Source: Bimastos eiseni | Taxonomy: Eukaryota > Annelida > Clitellata > Crassiclitellata > Lumbricidae | Length of the DNA stretch: 64,000 nt | Direction of reading: 5' to 3' | Assembly (NCBI GenBank): GCA_959347315.1 | Contig: OY365807.1 | Location: 28,674,868-28,738,867 of the forward strand | Shown: piece by piece, positions 1 to 12,840 of the stretch | How the letters are laid out: every line of letters begins with the position of its first letter | How positions within the stretch are numbered: position 1 is the stretch's first letter | Position numbers and translations under genes: made by a program | The notes under the pieces: model-generated | What the model saw: the letters and a program-made list of their open reading frames with translations, nothing else | The model's database searches: none | Told to the model about the DNA's origin: nothing

Positions 1-633
1 GAAATGCCTTTCTGACTCTTAAGATCAACTGCTGACACAGGCACATGTCACTATCACCAGCACTACTGATGTGCAAATTCATGACACCTTTCACACATAC
101 ACTGTACCATCTCCCTCATGTGTCAACATGCTCATCATGTTCAGACATGTCTGATTTCTGTGTTTTCACATCATTTTGGTCAAGTCAATCAGACACTTGT
201 GTTGTCTTGACAGATCATAGTAAGAAGATATGTATAATGAAAATTGCTTAGGCTCACATTTGCAGTTTCTGTGTGAGCCTAGGCACATATGTTTATGATT
301 ATAAGTGTGACATACATTTTCATAGTCTTGTTTATAAAAGTCATTTTGGTGATGGGGTTATGTGGTTGAATGGCAGTTGAGGTTTTCAGGTTTAAGTTTG
401 AAACCTGGGATTGAACAATGAATTACTATCTATGGTTTGCCTCTCAGCACTTGCAAACAGAACTTTGACGTAGGGAAACACTTCGGCTTCTAAGGATCCT
501 GTGTCAGTTATCGTCACGTGTCGCAGTTAAATTTGCAATGCTAAATGCCAATAAATAGATGATGAATAGGTGCCTGTACTTCATGGCTCCTTGTAATTTG
601 CATAATAAGTTGTTTATATTATAATTTTTACAG
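1..633. other. Intron of GUCD1, no exon seen
   Basis: AT-rich sequence left of the first recognised GUCD1 exon. I looked for the missing N-terminal exon (DCGLAC block) and did not find it, so it is probably upstream of the window. The only open frame (45-251) has no family resemblance. Confidence 0.5.
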
Positions 634-3600
634 TTATTGTGAAGAGCCATTTGGAGATTTTGACGATGTGTGCCGACAGTTAGAATTTAACACAAGGTTA
701 GTAATTGTCAACGTTGTCTAGTGTTTAGTGTGTTCAGCCATCACCCATAGGCTTCTGATTCAACTATTAGCCACAAGAAATTGATATTTCAACTATACAA
801 ACCAGTGAACTTTGTTATTTAGGGAATATCCACATCAAGTACATTCTGTTAGTAACTTGATCAGATGACAACAGATTCAGCTGACGACCTGTTCCACATA
901 TGCGGGCAATTGTAAAAGAACCAGATCCCTTAATGGTACACTTTAGGGTTTGGCTGCTTTTCAGATTTGAATTACTGGTTACTCATTCCTTGCCATATTA
1001 GGCTTAAATTATGTTTTTGGCTCTAAAGGTATTGAATATCCGACCTTTTAGTAATTCTTTAGTGAGATTGTTATTTGTGAAAAATGTTTAATTTCTGTGA
1101 AAATCTGAAAAATGAAAAATTTTCGAAAGTCTGAGAGTTGCTGTATCATAAATGTTGCTCTTATATTATAAATTTGCTTTGTCTCTTTCTGTGGTTTGGC
1201 TTGCAGCTTTTATCTGCCATCCTTTGTTTTTTATGTATTTTTAATGTCTTTCAGTCTGTGACTTACTACCTAACATTTTGACCCAATTTGTTTCCTGTTT
1301 CAGTGTTTGGACGATAGACTTGGCTCGCATACTTACACACTATTCTGTTAAGCACAGTTATGTGACAGTCACTTTCGGTGTAGACAAAGAGTATTCCAAA
1401 AAAGTAAGTTTAGCAGCACTATGCATCATTTGGAGCAATTTTAGACGAATGACGTAGATTAATACTAAGAGAAGCTGTGTACAACTGTGCATTGTACATC
1501 TACATTTGTTCTAAAAGATGAGGACGACTCGGTTGTCCTCCTATGCCGTAACTACATTCTGCCAGTTCTAACTGGAAACTGGCAGTTTAACAGAATATGT
1601 GCTGCAGCATATGAGGGGCATTTTATCATATTCAGTGTAGTAAAATAGAATTGCCTTGTGCAAACAAAGTTTATATATATATATATGATGTAAAACTGCT
1701 GTTTCATTTTGATGATCTATTGCTGTGTGTCAGATGAAAATGGATCAATTGCAATTGTTTAAAGATACAGTGTGACTGGACTACAAGTAGCATAATCAGT
1801 TTCGGTGGTGGCTGAGACTTAGCTGGTCAACTTATTGCCATGTGTTTTGGAGACATCAAACTGCTGGGAGCTGAGATGATTTCAGATTTTCATTTATATG
1901 CAAACAGTAAACTTACGTGTCCCTTTATTCCAAGAGTGCAGAAAGCATTGCTGTTCCACAATGTATGTTTAAAGGCAGAGGCTAATGGCATGCCCAACTC
2001 ATTACTTTCTATCCCAAATCGCCCAATTATCTGCTTGGGATGTGATTTAAGTCCACCTAAGTTTATCTTGAAGAGGGACATAAAGGAAGATTTCTCTTCA
2101 TTGTTACCGCTGAAGTATTTTGAACGGTGTGTTTTCTGCAGAGTTTTTATAAAGAGCGCTTTGACAGAGATCAGAAGAGAGTGGATAATCTCTTTAATGA
2201 TGCTGATGCACTTGGTCTTTCTGTAAGGAAAGGGTGAGAATTTTTCTGTACCATTATAGTTTTCTTTGCCTCTGAAACTCTGAGTGTGGGTATATATATA
2301 CTATTATAGAAGCCTAATATTTTAGACCTGAGGATAACATTATCTGTGAAAAATAGGCAGATTTGGGAAACCCAAACAAAGGCGATACTTCGACATATCG
2401 CAACGAAATCTTCACCTCTGGTTTGCTGATGTTGCTGCCTCATATGTTTCATAACTGTATGCAGTGTTTTGCAGAGGGAATGCCATCAATATATCACCTG
2501 TGACTTCTTAGAATTAATTGATCTTAGTGTTAAAAACTGCATAGAATATATTTTGTAAAACAATTTATTTTGGCATGCCTTCGTCTGAGAGGACTTGACT
2601 TGACTACTGCGACTTGGTACTGTATGGTCCCTCTGAATGCACTCTGCTTCCTCTAGCTGGGATACTGCACCAAGTTGCAAGACTATGCTTTGGACTCTCT
2701 CCTACCAGGACAATATCTCAACTTTTCTATCCTGCTTCCTGTCTGTGAGCTTATCTGCTACAAGCTACACTCTTCGATCAGTATCTGTTGGAAAGCATGT
2801 TCTTCCCAGTGCATGTCATATCGTTGGCTGGCGGTCATGGACTGTTGCCGGTCCCTTCATCTGGAACTCTCTGCCGCCTCATGTTCGCACTCTCTAAACT
2901 GAAATCTACTTCTCTCAGTCTGTATATGCCTCTTAATGGTTGCCTGGCTTGTCTGCATATCTGAAGTTTTTGTAAGGAGGACATTATCAAATACCAGATG
3001 TATTATTGTTTAAAATTGAAGTCCCCTAATATGAACTCTTATCAGTAGAGTATTAAAACTAATGAGATGTACGTTTTGCTTACAACACTTGCGGAAGCAC
3101 TGTAAAGATGCAAGACAAGCGTACCAACACTTATGAATGTATCAATCAAAATATTAATAAGTAAATAAATAATAACAATAATATAAGTCAATGTTATATG
3201 TAGCTTGTGTAAGCCATGTGTTAAATGTAAATCCTCCTGTTAGCACGTTAATAAAATCCTGATCATTGCAGTATGAATGCATTGTATATTCAAAATAATA
3301 GCTTAGGCTGCTTACACAATATATGTCCACATTATGAAAATGCAAGCTCAACATGCCATTAAACCTATGAACACACAAATAAAAGGGTGGGCAACCTGAA
3401 TCTGATAACTTACTAGTTGAATCACCTGACATTGCCCTGGTCGAATTATTGTAAGGTAGCCTTAAAATTCTAAAATGGGTTGAACATTGGTAGCCCTTGC
3501 TAGTTGAACAACATGATTGAAACTTCCGGATATTACTGACGATAGCGTTTTGTTAGCCACTGTTGGCGACTCATAGAATTGCCTGCGTCAGAGGCATTAT

Positions 3601-6600
3601 TAATTATTAGGTGGCATTTACACAGAAGATGGGAACATAATTAGAAACATAGTTACATAAATACTTTTCTTCTTTATTTATATATATATATATGTATATA
3701 TATATAAATGATGTTGTAAAACATGCTTGTATGCCTGATGTGTCAGGTGAACAACAAGAGCAAACCTTTTTCATGTCGAACTTAGAAGTGTATATGATGT
3801 ATGTGTAAAGTCTGGTCTACCTACATGACAGTCATAATGTACATATCTTGCTAAACATTGTGTTAAAACTATGATGTTTATATTATATGATGTCATTTTA
3901 AATTAATTCAGTGTGTATGGAGTGTGCTATTGATTATTATCAGTGGTTATTTTATACTTTTAACAATCATAATTTAGACCACTTATGCATGAAGTTTGTT
4001 ACATTTTGGATTCTGTTTAAGTTTGGCAACAGTTCACTCAGATGACATCTGCTTGAACTATAGTTTGTATCCCTCTATATTTGAAACTTCCATATATGCC
4101 TGACAATAACGTTTTGTTAGCCACTGTCAGCTCTGATGTTGATTCCAGATCTGTTGAGAATGAAGAAATAGTGCATCATCTGTTGACTTTGGGTCCACTG
4201 ATTGCCCTTATTGATGCCAACCTGCTCAAATGTCTCTGGTGCAACAGCCTTGTTACTGTAAGTTATTGCTTTTATTGGGTCAATGTGTGAAGCTCAAAGC
4301 CATACCTGAAGACTGTTTAAAAGACTGTTTTAAAGAACAATATGTGGATGTAGTTACTAAACAATGTCCTGTGTGCAATCGACCATCCTTATAACGTTCT
4401 CTTTTATAAATTCTAATGTACTGTTGGTGGAAACTTGTATTCCGATTGAACTTTAGAATGTGATATCACTTTATCAGGAATTTCATAGTGTGGTAATAAC
4501 TCTGACTTGAATAGGTGTTGTTAGCTAGCGATCTGTTCTGAATTGCCAGCTTTAGTCTATATGTATCAATCAATCAATCATAAATACTTGATATAGCGCC
4601 CCTTTAAGATATCTACTCAGAGGCGCTCCTGGCCTAACCCTCGGCTGAAAAGGACAGTTTTAAGAGAGGCGTGGAATGAAGATGAGGAGTTCTTGGGTAG
4701 GAGACGGAGCTCTATGAGAAGTCCTATCCGGATGGTAGGTCCCACGACTGAGAAAGCCCACTGCTGCATTATGGAAGTGCGTGCAAAAGGGACGATCAGG
4801 TCGCCATGAACTGCAGAGCGAAGTGGTCATCGACCACTACTGGCTGTGATAGGGCGACACAGCTCCAGCAAATGTGGGAAGTGCTGCCCCTCACATATTC
4901 ATAGCTGCTGAGAGCAATGCACTAATGTCTGAATGAGCATTCTGTATCTTGTCTCAGGGTGCTGTGATCTTGGTATCTTCCATGCTATCATTGATTGCTT
5001 GATACATCGGCTTTTCTTCATGCTAAACTCGACAATGCAGTATAGAAGATTTTCTGTTTAAATTCATTGACTGACTATGTGGTCTGCTGTGTTGCATTTC
5101 AGTGTGCATGTTTAGGACAGTGTCTGGGTGGACTTGGAGGTTATCAAGGTACATTTTGTTGTTGTCTGTCTGAACTTAATTTAAGACTTGTCTGTTAGAG
5201 CTTGTCTGTATGTACAGTACAATTTCATTGTACTGAGGAATAGTGTGGACTTCTCGCACCCTTGACCCTGGTCACACATCCTGACATGGCATCTTGAGTA
5301 GTCCATCTTCAACATGTAAATCTATATGAGGTTCTAAATAAATTCAATATATCAATTGTGCTTGACCACATTGACTTGGTTTTTGAACTTTTCATTCAAG
5401 TACCACAAATGAAGGTTTGGATGATAACAATGAGTTTGTGTTCAAAAACAAATGAAGACTGTTGAAAAATATATATAATGTGTAATCTTGCCAACTGCTA
5501 CTAACTTGAATTTGAAGTTATTATAAAACTTGTTTCAGATATATCCAATATTTAGTATGGAGTTCAGATCACGATGGGACCACCGATGGCAACCAAGTTT
5601 GTCGGGAGCAACTTAAGTCTTTAATTTTTTGTGAACTGAGTTGCGTCATATCAATCATATCATCACTGGTTCTTTCTGATGCTTTGATTTGGGTTGCTCG
5701 AATCATACGTGACGAATATCTTGATAATAATAAAAATATTGATATCTTTGTTAAACTTCAAACTGACAGACCACGGTATGATTACAAGTGCAATGTGAAC
5801 TCCAGACTAGATGACCTATATTTTACTAGTATCAGTGGGTCTGTTGTTCTTAGGTCACTACATCGTTATCTGTGGCTTTAACAGCAAACAGAAAGTTTTT
5901 TACTACCAGAACCCGGCACACAGACATAATGGTGAGTAAGACCTAGAGCTGTACTGATACATCAGCAGCACTCATAATCGGGGCCGATTATCGAGATATC
6001 GGCAGTATCTGATCGGTAAGATAATCGGTGGTGAAAATTTTTTTAAATATTTTATAATATTATTTTCTGTCTTCAAGAGCAAAATGACGACAGCAACATC
6101 ATTGGGTCTGTGAAGGACAGCATTCCGTTCCATTCCCATAGCATGTGGCTACTTCAGACCACCCAGTAGGCATTGTGCTAGTATAAACCGTGGGAAAGTG
6201 TCAACATAGCTGTTGTGCAGAGTGAGTCGTAGTGCCTGCGTAATTACCCTGGGCACAGTTATCTAATATCTGCTGGCCGGTATTTTAGGCCAGTGTGGCA
6301 GGTCGTAAAAGTGGTTTGCCTGGGGAGAGAATGGCATCATTGGCATGTTTGTTAGAAGAAGGCGTACAGTTACATAGATATATCTTTCCTCTCCTCCGTC
6401 ATGCAAGGTCGATGGCAGTTTGCCTAATCTGTATTACCTTCCTAGGATTAGTCCCCAACTACATGTATATGTCTCCTACAGAGCAAGTGCTTTGATTGTA
6501 TCACAACAATAGGCAGTAGCAGTAGGTTTATTTTTTGGATCCGGACATCTTGGGAAACACAATGAAATAATCGGCTATATTATCAGTATCAGCAGATGAA

Positions 6601-7379
6601 ATAATCGGTATCGGCATAATCAACAAAAGGTGATATCAGTACAGCTATGGTAAGACCACTGCATAGATATTCTCTGATATTTTGTTTAGTATTAGATATC
6701 ATGAACATGTTTACTGGCTTTGAATAAAAAATAACCAATTATTAGTGAAGTCATGTCTGTTCAGTTTTACCCAACTGAAGGTCTGGATAGTGCTTGCTTA
6801 TCACCAGTTTTGGTTCTCTGGCCATTGACACAGAGGTAGATTATTTAGTTGAACTGGTAATATTTAAATTCTTGCTCTAGTCCTATCTTATTAAAGTATC
6901 ATTTGATTGTCGTTGATTTTTTAAACTCGTGTAATTTGAGCACGAGTACTTCTTGCAAGGGCAAAACTTAAATTATCGAGAGGTTTGAAATAGCTGAGCG
7001 AGTATCTTATGGCATCATGCCTAGCTAACCCATAGTCTCCTGAACATCTCAATATGCTCTATCTTATCTTATGGCATCATGATCTGTGGATGTCTTTTGT
7101 AAAATGTCCAAAATAGGCTTACCACTATAGGGCGTAAAACATAATTATAGCCTTGGTCCATTTTGTGTTTCATCCCAATTGTGTCTTATGTTTCATCTTG
7201 ATCTATGTTTTACTCAAATGTTGCAGTTTAGGACAATTGAAAGAAATTTTGTTGTTGATCTGTTTTCTCTTCTAGAGTTATGTTGCTGTACAATGAAAGT
7301 TTTGGATCGAGCTCGAATGGCGCATGGCACAGATCAGGATCTGATTTTCATTAAGCGTCAGAAAACTGCAGAGTCATGA
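634..7379 (+). CDS. GUCD1: GUCD1-like (guanylyl cyclase domain-containing 1), 3' seven exons, 5' partial
   Basis: Exons I read: 634-696, 1304-1403, 2142-2233, 4131-4257, 5103-5148, 5854-5931, 7276-7379 (TGA 7377-7379). All introns are GT-AG and all phases agree. They give 202 residues without an internal stop. Recognisable blocks are SVWTIDLARILTHY and TVTFGVDKEYSKKSFYKERF, then the segment ending LIALIDANLLKCLWCN, then YQGHYIVICGFN with FYYQNPAHRHN, and the C-terminus HGTDQDLIFIKRQ. Order and spacing match vertebrate GUCD1 (about 240 aa), so about 40-60 N-terminal residues, including the DCGLAC cysteine motif, lie left of the window. The family (Guanylate_cyc_2) has a C39/papain-like fold. 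The H of QGHY and N of QNPA would be the His and Asn of that active site. Cyclase activity is doubtful in animals. A hAT element begins 13 bases after the exon end at 5931. Confidence 0.93.
2590..2920 (+). mobile_element. Non-LTR retrotransposon (LINE) ORF2 C-terminal remnant
   Basis: The reading 2637-2897 contains YTLRSVSVGKHVLPSACH followed by WTVAGPFIWNSLPPHVRTL. This is the conserved end of CR1/L2/RTE-type reverse transcriptase ORFs (consensus ...RSFSVAGPRLWNSLPP.LR...). It is a short 5'-truncated copy with no catalytic core, in the GUCD1 intron between exons 2142-2233 and 4131-4257. Confidence 0.75.
3521..3570 (+). repeat. Diverged copy of the sequence in front of a GUCD1 exon
   Basis: About 50 bases here match 4085-4134, which spans the 3' splice site of exon 4131-4257. 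Both begin AACTTCC and share CGTTTTGTTAGCCACTGT. The copy at 3521 reads GTTGGC where the real acceptor has GTCAGC, so it lacks the used AG. Confidence 0.7.
3675..3708 (+). repeat. TA microsatellite
   Basis: Alternating TA tract broken by one TG step, intronic in GUCD1. A shorter TA tract lies at 1672-1686. Confidence 0.85.
4562..4945 (+). repeat. Interspersed repeat, ATCAATCAAT/TATAGCGCC family, copy A
   Basis: Begins with (ATCA)n, then ACTTGATATAGCGCC, then ATCTACTCAGAGGCGCTC, then a body shared with the copy at 46588 (GACAGTTTTAAGAGA, GACGAGGAGTTC or GATGAGGAGTTC, GGTAGGTCCCAC or GGTAGGGCCCAC). This is a multi-copy element of about 350 bp that I cannot assign to a named family. Related pieces lie at 25549-25612, 26926-26974, 46588-46945, 47720-47850 and 60935-61005. 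Confidence 0.75.
5944..6649. mobile_element. Non-autonomous hAT-like transposon, 706 bp
   Basis: Flanked by perfect 8-bp duplications GTAAGACC at 5936-5943 and 6650-6657. Terminal inverted repeats: TAGAGCTGTACTGATA on the left against CATAGCTGTACTGATA for the reverse complement of the right end. Subterminal ATAATCGG/TATCGGC motifs recur in both ends. No transposase is seen: the 66-aa frame at 6295 is unrecognised. It sits in a GUCD1 intron, and the duplicated target overlaps the 5' splice-site region of exon 5854-5931. Confidence 0.88.
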
Positions 7380-7883
7380 GACATTGTCTGCACGACTTGT
7401 AGGCTTTTGCCTGAAGTTTGCGGAATTCCCAGCTGATGGAATTCCTTCGTTTCAGTGGATCATTTCCATCGTCTCCACTCTCCATCTGTGATGCTTTCAC
7501 AACCCAAGTCAGACATCAGGATTGTGAAATCGAGCAATGTAATATTGCTTTCAAATTTAAGAATTTTAGCTTGTAATGCTGTTGGATGTTGACTGAGGGA
7601 ACATGTTATTTCATGTTGGATTGCCACATCTCATTTAGCTTGCTGTAGGAGTAAGAAAATCTGGAACCGTACTGCATGTCTTCCGATGTGACATCCGTAA
7701 GTTGCATTCGTTATACCTATGGAATGGGTAATGATTTGGTATTTAACAAGGATCTGGTGAATCTTGAATGCTGTTGATGTTAATAATTAACCAAGTTGTG
7801 TAATGTGACTAAGTTAGATGAGATGAGTGTATTGAAGTTGTGAATGTGGTTTTTCTGTGAACATAATATAATGTGCTGACATT

Positions 7884-7921
7884 ATATATGTGTGTGTGTG
7901 TGCGTGCATGCGTGTGTGTAT
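7884..7921 (+). repeat. GT microsatellite
   Basis: TATATATGTGTG...GCGTGCATGCGTGTG alternating purine-pyrimidine tract of about 38 bases. Confidence 0.85.
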
Positions 7922-10900
7922 AATATTGAATCAGTGTATGCACTGAACTAAACAGGTAGTCGGCAGCCTTGCCTTGCAGGCTAATTAGTTGGCTGGAAAT
8001 GTGTATGCGCTGAGCACGTGTGGCACCATAATTAAGGGCTAATGTTGTCATAGTGAACTCTGTGTGGTACATATAGTTGCCTGCGCTGTCATTGTGTAAC
8101 AGTTGAATTGAAATCTAATACTGGTTCTTTGTGTTTTAAATGTTAGAAGGAGTATTTGAAAACTTTGGACAGTATCGATATGAATTAACAACCATGTACA
8201 GACCAGAAGGTAGTTATAATTTGAAGATGAAGAAAGTCGTAAGTAAGGTCACATAGAATAAGAGACATGACAGTAGTCATACAAGAGTCAATCAGAATGA
8301 GAACAATTGTTATCCAATACAAGTCAGTGACACTGAATACTTCATATGAAGACTTTCTGTATTTCATTTATGCTGAGGTATACTTTTAACAATTATATAA
8401 CCACGGATCATTGACTGTTTGTTGGCTGTCATCTCTACAATGTACATATTGTCATTTCTTCATATTGTTTACTAATTGACTTTGTAACCATTTGTTTCTC
8501 ATTACAGTTATTCTGTGGCCTTTCTGTTTGTTTTTGGAGCAGCATTTCAATTGTATTTTGATGAATACGAGAGATTCTGGGCTGCATTTTGAATTTCTCT
8601 TTGGTAACATTTGTCTTAGATTTAATTGTGACTTTCATGATGATCTTGTTACTAATTTTGTGTATTGATCGTGCTGATACATTGAGATGAGTCATATTTT
8701 ATTGCGCACAATTTGTTTGGCATATACTTTTAAACACTTTTCTAGTGCTATTGTTTTTTTCTGCATTTGGAGTTAAGTGAAGCTAGCTAAGTTGAAAAGA
8801 ATGTCTCGCTGATGACCTTTTACCTTTCAAGTGTAGCTTGGTCATTTTTTTCTGCTCTGGTTGGATAATTCTTAAACCTGCAGATCAATTGCTAAGGCAT
8901 GCTCTTGTTACCATGCATGATCACCTTTTTGCTCTAGATACTGTATTTGATGACACACCGAGTTGTATTGTTTGAGACACTTGAGTGATATTGTTAGAGG
9001 TATATGCTATGAATGAGCACCTAGTTTTGCCTGCCTCGATTGTATTGCATATTCTTCCTTACGTGATTGGCTCCCAGCTTTTTGTATCATCTCACTGTAC
9101 TACTGTTTAGTTTTGTTATTAATATTATCTGTTTCCCTTTTTTCCAACTATGTTTGATTGGCTTTCTTTACTACCATGATTGATTAAGTTTCCTTTACTT
9201 ATTTGAATTTCTTTTATTTAATTTCCATTTAGTTGATTGATTTTTGCTACTGTACAGAATTGTTATTCATTAGCAAAATGTTTGCCAGAGACCATTATGC
9301 GGTCGTCTCAACCTGTAGAAGTGACTCGCTGTTTAGTTTTGTTATTAATAATATTATTTAAATTAGTTTATTATGTTTACTGAGGGTTTCACCAAGAAAT
9401 CCTGGATTATTTCTGCAAGTTTAACATATGTTTAGAGCAATGAATGTTGGTGCTCTGAAGAGAGAGAACGGTGACTAAGTTGATAGTCCGCTTGTTTAGT
9501 TTCTAAAGTGAACTTGCTGACAAACATATTAAATTGGGTTAAGATTGTGAGGTTATAATGATAGCAGAGGGGATGCCAACCAACACTAGTTGAGAAGTGA
9601 ATTGCATTTAAATATTATGCAAATGTTATTAATTTGATCCTACTGCACAGCATGGCCACAGATACGTAGCTATTTGACAAGCTTGAAGAGTTTACTGAGA
9701 GAGCAGAATTACCCTTGAGTAATCAGGAGTTTGGTTGATTAGTCTTCTGAGCAAAACTTAGTACACACTTCCTCTCTTTCTCTTTAAGGCATTTCCACAT
9801 CATACTGAGTTACATTAAGATGATGCATAAAACTCTGAGTGAATTATTAAAAATAATTGTAATACAGACCATATATATATATATATAGCCGGGGTGTGAA
9901 AGAGCGGCCTGCAGCCCATTTCTGGCCTGCAGAGCCTTGTCTAAAGACAACACAATTGAGAATGAAATGTCTAATTTGTCATTTTAAGGCTTTTACAGTT
10001 TTTTGTGATGTTTGTAATTGATAATGTATAATAAGAATCACGTTTTCAAAGCCTAATTCAACTGTTTGTATGGCCCTCTCTGAGCACACATTTTTCTCAT
10101 GTGCTTTCGGCACACTCGCTCGCCACTTGCTGGAAAATATTGCTACTGGTCCACCATCACGAGAAACGTTTGACTCCCCTGACATGTAGCATTGATCATA
10201 GAATTGTTGAAGAAATGATACTGTATATGAGTTATGAATTAGTGACAGATTAAGGCTTGTATTCATAAAACTATTAATTTCGTTTACCAGTCGTTTACTA
10301 GTGAGTTTGTCCAAAGACAGTTCTTATATTTTCTATGAAACTTAGTTTGTAAATATACAGAATTGTATAATAAAGTTTACCCTTATCATATGGATATGTT
10401 ATTGACTTGCTTTAAAGACATTTTGCATTATCAGGAGATAACATAACGTGGCATACAGCAACAGCAAAAGAGGTTTAACGTGGTTCAGAAGACATCAGGC
10501 GACGATGTCGTGATTGTGTTAAAATATTGTCAGATTAACGGAAGACTGTATAGTTTCCAGACTTTCTAGAGTTTCTTCAGTGAGAAAGCCAGAATTTAAG
10601 CTGTAAAATTATAAAATATAGTTATGCTGTATGACCGTGAAACCAGAGTTTACGCATTCACCAGAAGTTGAGACCTGACAACACATTCGATAGCTTAAAT
10701 CAGATTAAGTTGATTAACTGCACTTAAGTTGGACATTCCAACAGACAGACCTTGCAAGGGTTGTGCTTTCGGTTGTATGCTATAATTCCAGTACAATGCA
10801 TTTTGTCATGTTACAATTCAGCATTTATAATAGCCTTGATCGTTGTCTGTATGCAATAGGTTGAGCATAGTAGGTCGTTGTAAATTCTTGCAGTAATGTG

Positions 10901-11034
10901 TATAATGCAAAAAATGTGTAGTTTTAATTGATAGCCTTTGATAAAAAGCATGCTATTGTAATGATTTGACTTATCCATGTCAAGCAGATATTTTATTCTG
11001 TAAAATAGTTGCTCTATTGTTTACTTAGGATGGT

Positions 11035-11190
11035 TGTGTGTGTCATCTTATCATCTCTGAGATGAATGGTTTTGCATCTTCTTATCATCTGTGTTTTATT
11101 CTTAGTCATCATCTTATCACATCATCTTAATTTCATCATCTTATCATCGTTGTTGATGATGATTTTTCGTCATCTTGTCATCAATTTAAT
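11035..11190 (+). repeat. Decayed ATC/CATCTT simple repeat
   Basis: TCATCTTATCATC-type words recur about ten times with interruptions. A similar ATCATC-rich patch lies at 59680-60000. Confidence 0.65.
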
Positions 11191-11837
11191 ATCTTCTGCA
11201 TAAATGATCTTTTTCAGTTTATCACCTGTGTGTGCATTATCAGTTCTTCTTAATCTAATCATTCTGTACTTATGGCAAGTTTGGCATTGTGTTATCATCC
11301 CTCAAATCAGTTCTGGTGTCATCTACACTGAACTTTACACTTTTAATCATACATTTTGCTTCAGTGATGTTTGATTCGAGTCCACTGATATAAAAATATT
11401 TGACTGTATGAATAAAATACTTGCTGTTCGTGTGAAGAGTTCAGCTTAATTTAATCTTAATTAATAAAAAGAAAATATTCGAACTATCAGAGCACTTTCA
11501 CTTGGGCAATTGGGTTTTGAGATTTTGACATGGAAACAGGGAAAATCTACAAATCCTGACTGTGTTCATCGATTCAGGTATGAAAAGAGGATTGCAGTCT
11601 TCTGAGTCTGCAATTTTTGCAGACCATCGAACATCATTTCGTATTGATAGGGATACTACTTGTCTGGACACTCGACGTTATTGACTGTGGAGTGGTTGAA
11701 CAATATGCCTTGTATTGTAAAGGGAAAGGCTTAAATCTTTAGTGACATCTACTGTTAAAATTATATTTTTAGCATGTTGTACTTAAATTTGACAGTGCTT
11801 AGGCTTGAAACAAAACCATTCATCAGTAGAAACTTAA

Positions 11838-11854
11838 GTTATATTAAGCTAAAC

Positions 11855-11890
<36 letters not shown>

Positions 11891-11917
11891 GCTAAACTTA
11901 ATATATATATATATTGT
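11838..11917 (+). repeat. TA tract with duplicated TTAAGCTAAACTTAA
   Basis: Two copies of ATTAAGCTAAACTTAATATA separated by a long (TA)n tract. The word is itself nearly palindromic. Confidence 0.8.
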
Positions 11918-12840
11918 CACTATTTCTCTCTGTCTGTCTGTCCCTTCCATCTGTCTTTATATGTCTCTCTCTCTCCGCCTCTCCACTGCATGGATTTCTA
12001 ATTACCCTATGACTATATATTTCCCCCTCTTCACTTGCTTGTGGATTTGTATTTCGGTCTTGTTGTACTAGTCTTTGTTTAGTTCTATGTACTGAAGTAT
12101 ATTATATTAACCTAATGACAATTTTTCTGGCCATATTTAATTTTTGAAGTGCATAAGGCCTATTGGTTTGAAAAAGACAGGATATCGAGTGAATAGACTT
12201 GGTAACTTTGTTTCACATTAAACATTTCTATTACAAATATGTTGTAATTAACTTGTTGACGTACAATAAGATGATGAAACCAGAAGTAGTTGAAAGTGAG
12301 TTTTTTTTTAAATGGGTTTTTGACAGTGTGCTTATGGTATTGTTTTAACTCGTAATTCAGGACAAATAATTATGTGTTATAAATTAGTTGTGATTGTTAA
12401 GTTGTGCACAATGCACATGACTTAGTAAAATATTTTGCTTTCATTTCTCTTTTGGGACATCTTGTGTAAATTATAATGAGAGCACTCTCCATTTTCAGAA
12501 ATCCCAAGATCCTGCCACAAAGTTTATATGGTACAATTATAATAAACGTCTTTCATGCATACACTGAATTGGTCTTTTCTAAACTGATTCGCTGTCACTG
12601 CTGGAAAGACCGGTTAAAACTGGTATTGTAGACCATGGCAACAAATCTTTAGAGGGTGAACAAAATCCCCAAATCCAAGGTCGATCTGTATCCCAAGATC
12701 TTGGGGAGAATCCCAAGAAGTGGACGCACAGAAGAGAGTGTATTTTCTGGATACGACTGAGTGTATGTAAGTGATAATTGCCAAAGATTTTAATACTGAC
12801 AGTTTTGTCAATGATCGAGTCTTTGTTTTCTCCTCTCCTG

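Larger units (their letters stand above)
7380..12840. other. GUCD1 3' flank and intergenic DNA, no gene recognised
   Basis: AT-rich, with no convincing exon on either strand. AATAAA-type signals occur at about 10368 and 11409, either of which could end GUCD1 transcripts. Also present: a GT microsatellite (7884-7921), a TA tract (9871-9888), a possible transposon end at about 9894 (GGGGTGTGAAAGAGCGGCC), ATC-rich decayed repeats (11035-11190) and a TA/TAAGCTAAACT repeat (11838-11917). Confidence 0.5.

Noticed and set aside
9894..10314. Possible Charlie/ZBED-type hAT remnant
   Set aside because: GGGGTGTGAAAGAGCGGCC resembles a hAT end and a 111-codon minus frame follows, but there is no matching right end, target duplication or clear transposase motif.
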